NCBI GenBank assembly: GCA_021734505.1
Contig: JAIPIT010000002.1
Span: 1-60,083 of the forward strand
DNA length: 60,083 bases
Direction of reading: 5' to 3'
Source of the DNA: Fidelibacterota bacterium
GTDB lineage: Bacteria; Fidelibacterota; Fidelibacteria; Fidelibacterales; Fidelibacteraceae
In this document: piece by piece, positions 35,324 to 44,613 of the stretch
Layout of the letters: the number at the start of each line of letters is the position of its first letter
Position numbering within the stretch: position 1 is the first letter of the stretch
Notes under the pieces: model-generated
Databases searched by the model: none
Seen by the model: only the letters and a program-made list of their open reading frames with translations
Told to the model about the DNA's origin: nothing
Translations under genes and position numbers: made by a program

Positions 35324-36583
35324 ATGTCTGAAATACGAAATCTGATAAAACGCTACCTTTCCGTCCCGCACTCAATCAAACTACTGATAACCGGCGCTTT
35401 TATGCTGCAGCTTTTAAATGCTTCAGCTATGCTTATTATGAACATATATTTAAGCAAGCTTGGTTATGTTGATTCACAAATAGCAGATTTTGTTTCATAT
35501 CGCTTTATCAGCATTTTACTTTTCAGCATACCATTCGGTCTTATAATTAAAGGAAAACGCTTAAAGCCTTTTTTTATTACGGGGGCGATCATTGTGCCAC
35601 TTTCGGGTGTCGCTTTGCTTTTTGCGGCTAATGCGCATATTGGGTGGTTGATCAAAATCCTTTTTTTTACCAGCAGTCTTGGTTTTATGTTGGAACATGT
35701 AACTGCCCTGCCATTTATTTTGCGGCACGGGAATGATGACACTCTAAGTGAAAGCATTGCCCTGAATTTTGCAGTCTGGAGCCTTGCAACCATTGTGGCC
35801 GGCTTTCTGATCAAGATTGTTTTTACTCTTGTTGCTAAAATCGGGCTTTCAGAGTTTGGTGAGTTTGAAATACTGCTTGGTGTATCGCTGATCAGCATAT
35901 TAAGCCTTATACCCTTTTCTGCCATAAAAGAAAAGAAGCCAAGCCCGTCTAATCATGAAAATGTTTTTCAACATCTGAAAAGTTATAATTGGAATAAGAT
36001 ATTCAAGGGACTTCTGCCCATGTTTCTGATCTCCATCGGCGCTGGATTGACGATTCCTTTTATGAACCTTTATTTTCATTCGGTATTTAAAATGGATTCG
36101 GATACATTTGCACTTATGGGGTCAATAGCGGCTATTATCGTCTTTATTGGGGGTCTATTAACTCCAATATTGCGCAGAAAACTTGGATATGGTATGTCTA
36201 TTGCGGTCACTCAATTCTCTGCTATTTTCTTTTTAATATGTCTGGCATCAACAGAATTATATTCTCACATGAGCTTTGCCTTATGGTTTGCCGGCGGAGC
36301 TTTTATAATAAGACAGCCTCTAATGAATATGGCCTCGCCCATAACATCAGAATTGGTAATGAAATATGTTGGTGAAAATAACCGTGAGCTGATATCCGCA
36401 ATTGAGACAGGTTTGTGGAATGCTTCATGGTTTGTATCGGCTAAGATATTTCAATTTTTGAGGGGGTTAGATTTGCCATACTATAAAATATTTATTATAA
36501 CAGCAATTTTATACAGCTTTGGTACTATCACGTATTTATTATTGGTAAAAGATTATAAACGGAAAGTGGCTCGTCGGGACTAA
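35324..36583 (+). CDS. Major facilitator superfamily transporter
   Basis: 419 residues with about 12 hydrophobic helices in two six-helix halves separated by a charged loop (KEKKPSPSNHENVFQHLKSYN, ~205-225). A weak motif A-like sequence, RRKLGYG, lies in the second half. It is a secondary transporter of unknown substrate. There is no Shine-Dalgarno site: the ATG follows a pyrimidine-rich TTTCCCCCC tract, so translation may be leaderless or start differently. It converges on glgA, whose stop lies 5 bp away. Confidence 0.82.
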   Translation: MSEIRNLIKRYLSVPHSIKLLITGAFMLQLLNASAMLIMNIYLSKLGYVDSQIADFVSYRFISILLFSIPFGLIIKGKRLKPFFITGAIIVPLSGVALLFAANAHIGWLIKILFFTSSLGFMLEHVTALPFILRHGNDDTLSESIALNFAVWSLATIVAGFLIKIVFTLVAKIGLSEFGEFEILLGVSLISILSLIPFSAIKEKKPSPSNHENVFQHLKSYNWNKIFKGLLPMFLISIGAGLTIPFMNLYFHSVFKMDSDTFALMGSIAAIIVFIGGLLTPILRRKLGYGMSIAVTQFSAIFFLICLASTELYSHMSFALWFAGGAFIIRQPLMNMASPITSELVMKYVGENNRELISAIETGLWNASWFVSAKIFQFLRGLDLPYYKIFIITAILYSFGTITYLLLVKDYKRKVARRD

Positions 36584-36587
36584 AAAC

Positions 36588-38075
36588 CTATATCCTGTCG
36601 TGTTTTTTCTTCTTTTCAATAGCATTTTCATAAGCCATTTCATAGCGCTTCGCACTATCCTTCCAAGAAAAAGATTTTTGCATGGCCCGGTTTTGCATTA
36701 CGCCGTAGTGTTCGGGGCGATCATAAAATGTTGAAACCGCCCAGCCAACCGTATTATAAATGGCACGTTCTGTTGCATCATAGAATTTAAAGCCCGTACC
36801 ATCTCCCGTTGTTTCATTATATTGTTCTACGGTATCTTCAAGCCCACCTGTAGCTCTTACAATAGGTAGGGTACCATAACGCAATGAATAGATCTGATTC
36901 AAACCACAAGGTTCATATAATGATGGCATGATAAAGAAATTTGCGCCCGCTTCAATCATGTGTGCCAGCTTGTTGTCGTAACCGATCTGTACTCCGATTT
37001 GTCCCGGGTATTTTGCGGGTAGCGATGCAAAATAATTTTCCAGTTCCTTGTCTCCCGATCCCAGTATTGCAAATTGTACTTGCATGTTCTTTATAATAGC
37101 TTCAATACAATTTGCTAATAGGTGTAAACCCTTTTGTTCTGCCATACGACTAACGATCCCAATAATCGGTGTTTCATTATCGGTTAATCCGTAATGTTTA
37201 CGTAATGCTACTTTACAGCTTGCTTTGCCTGACATACTTTTAATATTGTATTTTTGAGGGATAAGCGTGTCATTTGACGGATCCCATTCCGAATAATCAA
37301 CGCCATTCAAAATACCGATATATTGTTCTCCCTTCATGTGAAGAAAGCGGTCAAGTCCATGTGAATAATCGGGGGTTAAAGTTTCGTTGGCATAAGTCGG
37401 ACTGACGGTATTGACCATGTCGGCAAAATGGATTCCTCCTTTTAACAGGTTTATGCCACCAAAATCTTCAAAAATATTTTGATTAAAGTCTTCTTCGCGG
37501 AAACCAAGATAAGAATAATCATTCTTGGGATATTTACCTTGATAACCAATATTGTGAATAGTCAGCACGCCGGCTGCTTCTCCAAGGAATTCGTCATTAT
37601 AATGGTGTGTTTTTAAATAAGCCAGCGCTGCAGAACTTTGCCAATCATGTGCGTGAACGACATCTATTTTTATTTGTTTGGTTTTGCACAAGTACAAAGC
37701 GGCTTGTGATAAAAACGCAAAGCGTTTGGGATTATCGAGATAATCCTGCATGACTAAATTGTGGTACATGCCTTCGCGAAAAAAATAATTTTGATAATCA
37801 ATGAAGAAATAGTCAAGATTTTCACATATCTTTTTAGGGTGAACCAGACACCATTCTTCGGTATCTCCCATCCATACATTCATTGAGAAGGGGGCTTCAT
37901 CTGAGTGGGTCAATTCTGGTGAGATGCTGGCATAATATGGCATTACAACCGTAACCTTGTGTCCATTTTCAGCCAAAGTTTTAGAAAGTGCGCCGGCAAC
38001 ATCTGCCAAACCTCCTGATTTTGCATAGGGAACGCTCTCGGAAGTTACAAATAAAATACTTCGTTTTTTACTCAT
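36588..38075 (-). CDS. glgA: Glycogen synthase (GT5)
   Basis: 495 residues. The ADP-glucose-binding KSGGLADV at ~18-25 and the C-terminal MPSLYEPCGLNQIYSLRYGTLPIVRATGGL, with the catalytic Glu, are typical of GT5 bacterial glycogen/starch synthases; ILNGVDYSEWDP is also conserved. It extends alpha-1,4-glucan from ADP-glucose (or UDP-glucose in some lineages). No glgB or glgC is near, so the pathway genes are scattered. It is preceded by the TonB operon and its terminator. Confidence 0.94.
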   Translation of the reverse strand: MSKKRSILFVTSESVPYAKSGGLADVAGALSKTLAENGHKVTVVMPYYASISPELTHSDEAPFSMNVWMGDTEEWCLVHPKKICENLDYFFIDYQNYFFREGMYHNLVMQDYLDNPKRFAFLSQAALYLCKTKQIKIDVVHAHDWQSSAALAYLKTHHYNDEFLGEAAGVLTIHNIGYQGKYPKNDYSYLGFREEDFNQNIFEDFGGINLLKGGIHFADMVNTVSPTYANETLTPDYSHGLDRFLHMKGEQYIGILNGVDYSEWDPSNDTLIPQKYNIKSMSGKASCKVALRKHYGLTDNETPIIGIVSRMAEQKGLHLLANCIEAIIKNMQVQFAILGSGDKELENYFASLPAKYPGQIGVQIGYDNKLAHMIEAGANFFIMPSLYEPCGLNQIYSLRYGTLPIVRATGGLEDTVEQYNETTGDGTGFKFYDATERAIYNTVGWAVSTFYDRPEHYGVMQNRAMQKSFSWKDSAKRYEMAYENAIEKKKKHDRI

Positions 38076-38116
38076 AGCCGCCCTTTCTTGTTTTGAATTC
38101 TAATACTTGATACATA

Positions 38117-38160
38117 TAAAAAATCCGCGTTACTACGTTTTCACATAATGCCACGGATTT
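38117..38160 (-). terminator. Probable terminator of the exbB-exbD-exbD-tonB operon
   Basis: On the minus strand AAATCCG...CGGATTT pairs over 7 bp with a loop of about 26 nt and is followed by a T-run. The long loop makes it weaker than the other terminators here. Confidence 0.5.
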
Positions 38161-38170
38161 AATATATAAT

Positions 38171-38824
38171 TTATTTTGTGTTTAGCTTAAATGTAACTGG
38201 AATTGAGATCCAGACACCAACATTTCTGTCGCGCTGTTTTGCTGGTTTGAACTTAGTTTTCTTGATCGCTGAAATTGCGGCCTCGTCCAGCCCGGTACCC
38301 GGCATGCCTTTTAGGATCAAGCAATGTTCCACCACGCCATTTTCGTTGATAAATGCCTGTACAACCACCTGGCCTTCAATACCGGCCTCCTTGGCGATTT
38401 CGGGATAAATCGTATTGCGTGAAATTGCGGCCTGGCCGCCAATGGGTGTTGGAGGTTCATCATAAGCAATAAATTCCACTACGATACCCGTACCATCACT
38501 TGGTGGTGGGGGCGGGGCATCGATCGCTTCGTAATCATCAAAGTCCATATCGTCAATTGTGAAGTCTTCGGATATTTCCTCGTCCTCGCTCATTACGGGG
38601 ATAGAGGGGCGTTGTTGAGGGGCTTGCATTTCCTGAAGTTCGATCTGTGGAATTTCTTCAGATTGTATAAATTCAATAACCGTTTCTTTTTGAATCTGAG
38701 AATCGCGGTCAAATTTTGGAAACAGATAGACAAATAACACAACCAGTGCTAAAACAGCCACCATTGCGATCTCCGTTATAAAACCGGAGCGGGCTTTAAA
38801 GCGTTCAAATTGTTTTGCTGGCAT
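38171..38824 (-). CDS. tonB: TonB-type energy transducer
   Basis: 217 residues. A short cytoplasmic start, one transmembrane helix (~17-36), an acidic and proline-containing periplasmic linker (~37-115, with a PPPPP run), and a C-terminal TonB domain (~125-215: YPEIAKEAGIEGQVVVQAFINENG, LDEAAISAIKKTKFKPA). It transmits the proton motive force from ExbB/ExbD to outer-membrane receptors. The linker is strongly acidic rather than the usual Pro-Lys/Pro-Glu repeat. It is last in an exbB-exbD-exbD-tonB operon. Confidence 0.93.
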   Translation of the reverse strand: MPAKQFERFKARSGFITEIAMVAVLALVVLFVYLFPKFDRDSQIQKETVIEFIQSEEIPQIELQEMQAPQQRPSIPVMSEDEEISEDFTIDDMDFDDYEAIDAPPPPPSDGTGIVVEFIAYDEPPTPIGGQAAISRNTIYPEIAKEAGIEGQVVVQAFINENGVVEHCLILKGMPGTGLDEAAISAIKKTKFKPAKQRDRNVGVWISIPVTFKLNTK

Positions 38825-38842
38825 TATATGACTCCCGTTCTT

Positions 38843-39250
38843 CTATTTAGGTTTCGCCGAATAGTTTACTTTCAGCGCGCTCGCGTCTCGCAGTTCATTT
38901 TGAACATCCGATACAACTCCCATTTGAGTTTCCTGGTCAGAACGCATTGAAATGGTCAACATATTATCATTTCTACGCAGGGGATATATTACTTCTGAAA
39001 CATCTTCGACGTTTAGCAATTTATCCTGTATACTGATACGTCCGGTACGATCGATAAAGACAAAAAGTACCGATTGTTTTGGTGTATCCAGCTTGGCAAT
39101 TGACCGGGCGCGAGGAAGCTTTACCTTAAGTCCTTCCACTGTCTTCAATGATGTTGCCGCCATAAAAAAGATCAGCAACATAAAAATAATATCAGACATT
39201 GAGGAGGTTGGAATTCCGCTCTTTGGTTTTGATTTTTTCTTTATTGACAT
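38843..39250 (-). CDS. exbD: ExbD/TolR-type biopolymer transport protein (second copy)
   Basis: 135 residues. One N-terminal transmembrane helix (~18-36) preceded by basic residues and carrying the conserved SDIIFMLLIFFM with the proton-path Asp, then a periplasmic domain. It differs clearly from the first ExbD upstream (only the helix is well conserved), suggesting that the two form a mixed pair in the ExbB channel. It has an 8-bp gap to the first exbD and an 18-bp gap to tonB. Confidence 0.9.
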   Translation of the reverse strand: MSIKKKSKPKSGIPTSSMSDIIFMLLIFFMAATSLKTVEGLKVKLPRARSIAKLDTPKQSVLFVFIDRTGRISIQDKLLNVEDVSEVIYPLRRNDNMLTISMRSDQETQMGVVSDVQNELRDASALKVNYSAKPK

Positions 39251-39258
39251 AGTATCTC

Positions 39259-39657
39259 CTACTGCGTTCCAATAAGTGCCAGTTTCTTGACGTTTGCAGC
39301 GGTTAGCTGGTCAACCACATCAATATAGTCCTGATACTTGGTTTTTCGATCTGTTTGTACCGAAAACACCATGTTCGGGTTGCTTGCCTCAAGTTGGCGT
39401 GCCCTTTCCGTGATCTGCTCAACAGCTATTATCTCATTGTTGAACAAAACATCACCACTGGCATTTACAAGCACCATGGTAATATTTTTGGGGTTCAATT
39501 TGATCTCTGAGTCACCCGGTGGGGGCAAAACAACTCCCAATCCTTTGTCTGTATCAACATTTGATACCAAAAGGAAAAAGACCAATAACAGAAACGCAAT
39601 GTCAGACATTGACGAACTCGGAATCTCTGCAGGCGGACGTTTTTTCTTACCTAACAT
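39259..39657 (-). CDS. exbD: ExbD/TolR-type biopolymer transport protein (first copy)
   Basis: 132 residues. The start KKKRPPAEIPSSSMSDIAFLLLVFFLL carries the single helix with the conserved Asp, followed by VLPPPG and a periplasmic TolR-like fold with a C-terminal VKKLALIGT strand. Two consecutive exbD genes after exbB are common in the FCB group. It lies between exbB (23 bp) and the second exbD. Confidence 0.92.
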   Translation of the reverse strand: MLGKKKRPPAEIPSSSMSDIAFLLLVFFLLVSNVDTDKGLGVVLPPPGDSEIKLNPKNITMVLVNASGDVLFNNEIIAVEQITERARQLEASNPNMVFSVQTDRKTKYQDYIDVVDQLTAANVKKLALIGTQ

Positions 39658-39680
39658 TTGATCTTCCTATCATTTCCGTT

Positions 39681-40295
39681 TTATTTTTTGATCTTTTGTG
39701 TTTCAAGCGTATCAAGCAGGTCTAAAGAACTTCTTTCCATGTCGATAACAAGGTTGTCGATTTGGAAAAGGAAGAAATTTTGGAATACTTGAATGATCAT
39801 GGCTACAATAAGACCAAATAGTGTGGTCAATAGTGCCTGAGAAATACCAACAGCAACAACAGCCGGTGACATATCGTTAGAAGCGGCAATATCCTGGAAA
39901 GCGGTGACCATACCTGAAACCGTACCTGTAAAACCAAGCATCGGTGCAATAACGATCACTGTAGACAGCCATATCTGGTTCTTTTCAAGGAAAGTCATTT
40001 CCAATGAACCGATCGTGTCTAAAGTTTTTTCAACTCTTTCCAAGCCTTTATCTGCGTGACGCAGTGCTTCTGCATACATAATGGCAATAGGGCTTGTGGA
40101 ATCTTCGCAAATTGCAAGGGCTGCTTCAATTCCATCTTCTTCCAAAGTACCTTTGATTATTTTGGTGAAAGCTTTTGTTTTGGTTGAAATTGTTATAAGG
40201 GCATAAAGGCGCTCAAAAACAATGACAAGACCAACAATAAAAACACCTAAGATTGGCCACATAAAGGGACCACCATCTAAAAAGAGCTTTACCAT
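39681..40295 (-). CDS. exbB: ExbB/TolQ-type proton channel protein
   Basis: 204 residues with three transmembrane helices (~10-30, ~110-132, ~150-175) and the MotA/TolQ/ExbB core GLLGTVxGM-like GFTGTVSGMVTAF in helix 2. With ExbD it forms the inner-membrane proton-driven motor for TonB. ATG 40295 is chosen because GGAGGT lies 7 nt upstream; the TTG at 40310 would include this site in the coding sequence. A promoter is seen at 40343-40371. Confidence 0.93.
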   Translation of the reverse strand: MVKLFLDGGPFMWPILGVFIVGLVIVFERLYALITISTKTKAFTKIIKGTLEEDGIEAALAICEDSTSPIAIMYAEALRHADKGLERVEKTLDTIGSLEMTFLEKNQIWLSTVIVIAPMLGFTGTVSGMVTAFQDIAASNDMSPAVVAVGISQALLTTLFGLIVAMIIQVFQNFFLFQIDNLVIDMERSSLDLLDTLETQKIKK

Positions 40296-40342
40296 AAATT
40301 CGACCTCCAAATTATCGTTTTAATTTACGTGTACAACATATC

Positions 40343-40371
40343 ATTTTAAGCAAATACGCTTATAAAGTCAA
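40343..40371 (-). promoter_or_regulatory. Putative promoter of the exbB-exbD-exbD-tonB operon
   Basis: On the minus strand, TTGACT (40366-40371), a 17-nt spacer and TAAAAT (40343-40348); the leader to ATG 40295 would be about 40 nt. It lies just beyond the S41 protease stop, so the TonB operon is probably an independent unit. Confidence 0.45.
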
Positions 40372-40378
40372 TATTTTA

Positions 40379-42001
40379 TTAATGTATTGCCATAAACTTT
40401 TGTGCTTCTCTCATGGATTGAAAGGCCTTTTTGAACTGATTATCGCTCAAGAGGCGTGTTTCGTAATAAACATTATTATCCCACCATATTTTAGCCAGCT
40501 CGGATTTGATTTGCATTTGCAAATAATCTCTGTCTTCAGATAGTTCTTCTTCTTTAATATCCTTCACATCTTTGACCGCGAACTCGTACAGCTCAGGGAT
40601 GAATGTTTCGTCAAACTCTATGTCATAGATAAAAACATCAGGATCGGTTTTATACTCGGGATGTTTACGGGCATACTTCTGCGCAAATTTGAAAAATACC
40701 CGGACATCCTGGCTGAAAATATTCATTGTGCTTTTACTAAGGTCATAATTTTGTTTTACGATAATATCAGGGGTGATACCGCCGCCGCCAAAAACAGTTC
40801 GTCCGCTTTTTGTTGCAAATTTTGGTCTGACTTCTAAATGTTTATCAAGCGAGTCATTAAAAACACTGTCGGGAAGAGTATAGAGATCCTCATAATATTG
40901 ATCAACACCATCTTCGTAGGATCGCTGTATCAACCGACCCGAGGGGGTGAAATAATGGGCGGTCGTCACACGAATTGCAGATCCGTCGCGCATTGTCCAC
41001 TGATTCTGCACCAACCCTTTCCCAAAAGAAGTTTCTCCTACGATCAAGCCCCTGTCGAGATCCTGCAGTGCGCCCGATACGATCTCTGATGCGGATGCGG
41101 ATCCGCGATTGATAAGAACCGCCACGGGGACATCTTCATATTTGCCTTTCTTTGTGGCAATATGATAGCGATTTGCATTCTTGATCCGGCCCTGTGTATA
41201 AACAAGCGTATCACCGTCCTGAACAAATTCATCTAAAATATCAATAGCTTGATTCATATAACCGCCACTGTTATATCGAAGGTCCAGGATAACTGATTTC
41301 ATTCCTTCTTTTTTGAGAGCTTCCATGGCGTCTGAAAATTCTTTAAATGTCTTTTCGGCAAATCGGTTTATTAGAACATAGCCTGTTTCATTATCCAGCA
41401 TGAAGTATCCAGACACAGAGAAAAGCGGAATATCGTCGCGGATGATCGTAACATCAAAAGGTTCTTTTTCGCCCGGACGTAATACATTTACAACAACTTT
41501 TGTGCCCTTTTTACCCCGAAGACGATTCTTTGTTTCATCTCGGGTGATTTTATAGGCCGATTCATTGTCTATCTTTAAAAATTTATCACCCGAACGTAAT
41601 CCAACATTGTCGGCAGGTGTTCCGATAATGGGAGAAATAACGGTAATATAACCATCAATAATATCATACTCAATACCAATGCCCTGGAACTCCCCATCAA
41701 AGGTTTCTTGTACTGTTTTAAGACGCTTGGCGGGAATGTAAGTAGAATGGGGGTCAAGCCTCTCAAGAAGACCTCGGTATGCCCCTTCCATTGTACTGTC
41801 CCAGTTTACGTCTTCAACATAGTTTTCGTTAACTATTCCGATAATGTCAGTTAAGACTTGCAGTTTTTCATAAATGTCGCGGGCGTCTGCGCGAAGCCTG
41901 GATATTTGTGAAATACTTAATAACAATACTAAAACTACCATCGAAAGTACGATAGTTCTTTTGTTTCTTTTAATAAAGGCCATAATTTTATTTTTCTCCA
42001 T
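40379..42001 (-). CDS. C-terminal processing peptidase (S41 family)
   Basis: 540 residues. A single N-terminal helix (~16-34) anchors it in the inner membrane facing the periplasm. A PDZ domain follows (~90-180, GIGIEYDIIDGYITVISPIIGTPA region), then the S41 catalytic core with VILDLRYNSGG, the nucleophilic Ser in RGSASASEIV and the general-base Lys in FGKGLVQ. The last ~120 residues are helical. It cleaves exported proteins near the C-terminus. Two starts are possible, ATG 42001 or ATG 41983 (GGAGA 12 nt upstream). Confidence 0.92.
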   Translation of the reverse strand: MEKNKIMAFIKRNKRTIVLSMVVLVLLLSISQISRLRADARDIYEKLQVLTDIIGIVNENYVEDVNWDSTMEGAYRGLLERLDPHSTYIPAKRLKTVQETFDGEFQGIGIEYDIIDGYITVISPIIGTPADNVGLRSGDKFLKIDNESAYKITRDETKNRLRGKKGTKVVVNVLRPGEKEPFDVTIIRDDIPLFSVSGYFMLDNETGYVLINRFAEKTFKEFSDAMEALKKEGMKSVILDLRYNSGGYMNQAIDILDEFVQDGDTLVYTQGRIKNANRYHIATKKGKYEDVPVAVLINRGSASASEIVSGALQDLDRGLIVGETSFGKGLVQNQWTMRDGSAIRVTTAHYFTPSGRLIQRSYEDGVDQYYEDLYTLPDSVFNDSLDKHLEVRPKFATKSGRTVFGGGGITPDIIVKQNYDLSKSTMNIFSQDVRVFFKFAQKYARKHPEYKTDPDVFIYDIEFDETFIPELYEFAVKDVKDIKEEELSEDRDYLQMQIKSELAKIWWDNNVYYETRLLSDNQFKKAFQSMREAQKFMAIH

Positions 42002-42097
42002 GGTTTCTCAACCGTTTTCCAGCAATTATATTAATTTTATCGCCTTTCTCCTACCATTTGTTTCATGTTTACTGCAAATTAATAAATAATTTATATA

Positions 42098-42129
42098 AAA
42101 AAACACCCCGTTAAATCGGGGTGTTTTTT
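42098..42129. terminator. Bidirectional-looking terminator after the parvulin lipoprotein gene
   Basis: A perfect 13-bp stem AAAAAACACCCCG / CGGGGTGTTTTTT with a 6-nt loop; on the minus strand it ends the glmL-type operon 18 nt after the parvulin stop. Confidence 0.9.
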
Positions 42130-42146
42130 AATTATTAACCCCGTTT

Positions 42147-43169
42147 TTATAGGGTGAATTTGAATTCGTACTTTGCAACCAAGCTATCTAAAATCGGAGG
42201 AAAGGCAGCTTCTTTTTTCTGTTCTTTCAGCGCTGTAATAACTTCTGTGCGAACATCATCAAGCGTTTTGCCTGCTTTGTGGTCTTCAATTTTAATAATG
42301 TGATAACCGTAAGGGGTTTCTACCAAATCAGAGATCGTGCCAACCGGAAGTGTAAAACTGGCATCTTCAAAAGATTGGACCATTCTGCCTCGCGGGAAAT
42401 CGGCATATAGGCCGCCGCTTGTGTTTGAACCGGGATCTTCGCTGTATGTTGCAACAAGTGAAACAAAATTTTCACCTTTTTTTGCTCTTTTGGTAACTTC
42501 TTCTGCTAAAGTTTTAATGCTGTCAATCTCTTCTTCTGACTTACCCTGAGTTAAAAACAGTATGTGGCGAACCGTTGCGGTTTCTTGTGAATACTGTTCT
42601 TTATTGCTGTTAAAATAATCAACAACCGCTTTTTCCGAAACATTTACATCAACTCCCGCAAGGGCAACTTCATCAATGTATTTCATGATAAGCATATTTT
42701 TGCGTGTGTCTTCGCGAACAAAATCAAGATCGACTTGTTGTAATTTGAGCTGTTCTACAAATGCATCTTTTCCACCATTAGGGGCAAAAAGATTTTTTTC
42801 CATAAAGGCATCAATGGAATCTTTTGAGATTGATAAGCCTTCATTTTTAGCTTCAGCCAATAAGATATCCTGCTGTGCTTTTAGTGTTACAATCTGTGCA
42901 ATAAACGACTCAATACGAGCGGGGTCAACATTATCAATAATGGTGATATCTCCGCGCATGCCCTGATAAACACTTTCCATGATATCAAAGTTTTTGATCT
43001 CAAAAGAAGTGGTGGTCGCCAATACAACCACTGTGTCGGGTTTCATGTAAGAAATTTTTTCGCCCATCGCTTCAAAAAACTCAATTTGGGCCGGGGTAAG
43101 ATCGGCTTTATCCGAGCACCCGACAAACATCATTGTTGCTAACGCCATAATTAATAGTGTCCTTTTCAT
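42147..43169 (-). CDS. Parvulin-type peptidyl-prolyl isomerase lipoprotein
   Basis: 340 residues with a lipobox MFVGC (C18). A helical N-terminal chaperone region (~30-185) precedes one parvulin domain (~197-300: VRHILFLTQG, YSEDPGSNTSGGLYADFPRGRMVQSFEDASF and YGYHIIKIEDHK). It should help fold outer-membrane or periplasmic proteins, like PrsA or SurA. It is the last gene before a strong terminator, following the transglutaminase lipoprotein after 13 bp. Confidence 0.9.
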   Translation of the reverse strand: MKRTLLIMALATMMFVGCSDKADLTPAQIEFFEAMGEKISYMKPDTVVVLATTTSFEIKNFDIMESVYQGMRGDITIIDNVDPARIESFIAQIVTLKAQQDILLAEAKNEGLSISKDSIDAFMEKNLFAPNGGKDAFVEQLKLQQVDLDFVREDTRKNMLIMKYIDEVALAGVDVNVSEKAVVDYFNSNKEQYSQETATVRHILFLTQGKSEEEIDSIKTLAEEVTKRAKKGENFVSLVATYSEDPGSNTSGGLYADFPRGRMVQSFEDASFTLPVGTISDLVETPYGYHIIKIEDHKAGKTLDDVRTEVITALKEQKKEAAFPPILDSLVAKYEFKFTL

Positions 43170-43182
43170 TCATATTTCCTTT

Positions 43183-44604
43183 CTATTGATTCAAATATTC
43201 TAATTCTAAGTGATAATCCCATTGATTGAAATACAGGTTACCGCCGCGCCATTCCACTTCGCCTCGTTGAAAATCGACTGTTTCACTTCGCAAAAATTGT
43301 TTTGCGGGAAAAAGCTGCATTCCATAATCATCATTCACGATAAGTCTGTATGTGTCCAGACCTCCTAAGAAAAATCCTTGTACTTCGGGGTTTTTAACTT
43401 CTTGGCGACCAAAAGATTGATCAACCGGAACCCAGCCAGGGCCTTCAAAATAGATCTCGCACCAATCGTGTAAGTTTTTGTTGCCGGGGTGAAGCATCCA
43501 ACCGCTCTGCCAGCGAGCAGGAATTCCATTATACCGCGCAAGAACCATAAACAGCAATGTTACCTGTCCGCAGTCACCGTGATTATTTGCAATCACATAT
43601 TCGGGGATATTTTCTATCGTAGAATATTCGCGAGCACCGGCCCATGGATAGTTTGAGGTAATATGGTTAAATATTTTTTTGACGATCTGATAAGGGTCTT
43701 TTTCATCGCCGACGATCTTTTCCGATAAGGCTTTAACAGCGGGCGTAAATAAAAGATGCGGGTTTCGTTCTTTCGTATATGTTTTATATATTTCGCTGTT
43801 CTTATCGTAAGATTTAATCTCAGCGTTTTCGAGATCGAACCATTGGGGGCGCGTGGTAGTTGAGAAGGCTATTTCAAATATCGTGGGTTGACCGGCAACT
43901 GCTGGTTTCTGCATGTACAGGGTGCGCTGCATCTGGCTGTTGGGCGCCAGGATATAATCTTCCATGTTGGTTGAAAGAAGTTTTACATCCTGTTGTCTCA
44001 CATTTCCTTCTCGTGGAAACGGCAGCCAGCATCTGATCATTTCACCGGCGGGAACTGCATCTGCATCAACTGTAAGCGTGTAGGTGAATTTTATTTTAAG
44101 TGATTTTCCGGTAACGCCCTTGCTGTTTTTCACATCTTCTATGACGCTCGGAAGATTTTGTTCTAAAAAACTTACAAGTTCGTCTTTTTTTTCTCCGTCA
44201 ATTTTAATCATTTGCGCTTTTGCATCTTTGTCAATGCGGAAAAGATTTCGGGCCGATCTGGCAAAATAACGATCTTCACCATTGATCTTCATTTTTTCCA
44301 GGGCTTTACTTTCCCCCCAGGCGCGAAGCTGTTCACTTGTAACTTCCGGATAATATTTTTTTATATCTGGCAGGATATCATCCAGAGATTTATTGAAATC
44401 CAGCTCAATGCGATGCATAATATCTTTTTTCTCTTCAAGCGCAATTCGTTCTAGGTCGGGGACATTATCTCCCGCCAGTAAATTATTGATTTGTGTTTTT
44501 GCCATTTTGAAATGTCCTTTTTCCATTTTTTCATCAATGGAACTACAGCCGCTCATGATAGCGAGTAACAAAAATATAAGGATAAAGATCCCTGCGCGCT
44601 TCAT
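43183..44604 (-). CDS. Transglutaminase-like lipoprotein
   Basis: 473 residues with a lipobox IMSGC (C20). The C-terminal half is a transglutaminase-like fold: catalytic Cys in NHGDCGQVTLLFMVLARYNGIPAR, His in NLHDWCEIYF and Asp in PVDQSFG. The N-terminal ~180 residues are helical, and a beta-rich segment lies between (TYTLTVDADAVPAGEMIRCWLPFPRE). Such proteins are mostly proteases or peptidoglycan-related hydrolases; the substrate is unknown. It is cotranscribed with the KOW protein (9 bp gap) and the parvulin gene. Confidence 0.85.
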   Translation of the reverse strand: MKRAGIFILIFLLLAIMSGCSSIDEKMEKGHFKMAKTQINNLLAGDNVPDLERIALEEKKDIMHRIELDFNKSLDDILPDIKKYYPEVTSEQLRAWGESKALEKMKINGEDRYFARSARNLFRIDKDAKAQMIKIDGEKKDELVSFLEQNLPSVIEDVKNSKGVTGKSLKIKFTYTLTVDADAVPAGEMIRCWLPFPREGNVRQQDVKLLSTNMEDYILAPNSQMQRTLYMQKPAVAGQPTIFEIAFSTTTRPQWFDLENAEIKSYDKNSEIYKTYTKERNPHLLFTPAVKALSEKIVGDEKDPYQIVKKIFNHITSNYPWAGAREYSTIENIPEYVIANNHGDCGQVTLLFMVLARYNGIPARWQSGWMLHPGNKNLHDWCEIYFEGPGWVPVDQSFGRQEVKNPEVQGFFLGGLDTYRLIVNDDYGMQLFPAKQFLRSETVDFQRGEVEWRGGNLYFNQWDYHLELEYLNQ

Positions 44605-44613
44605 GCTGAACTC

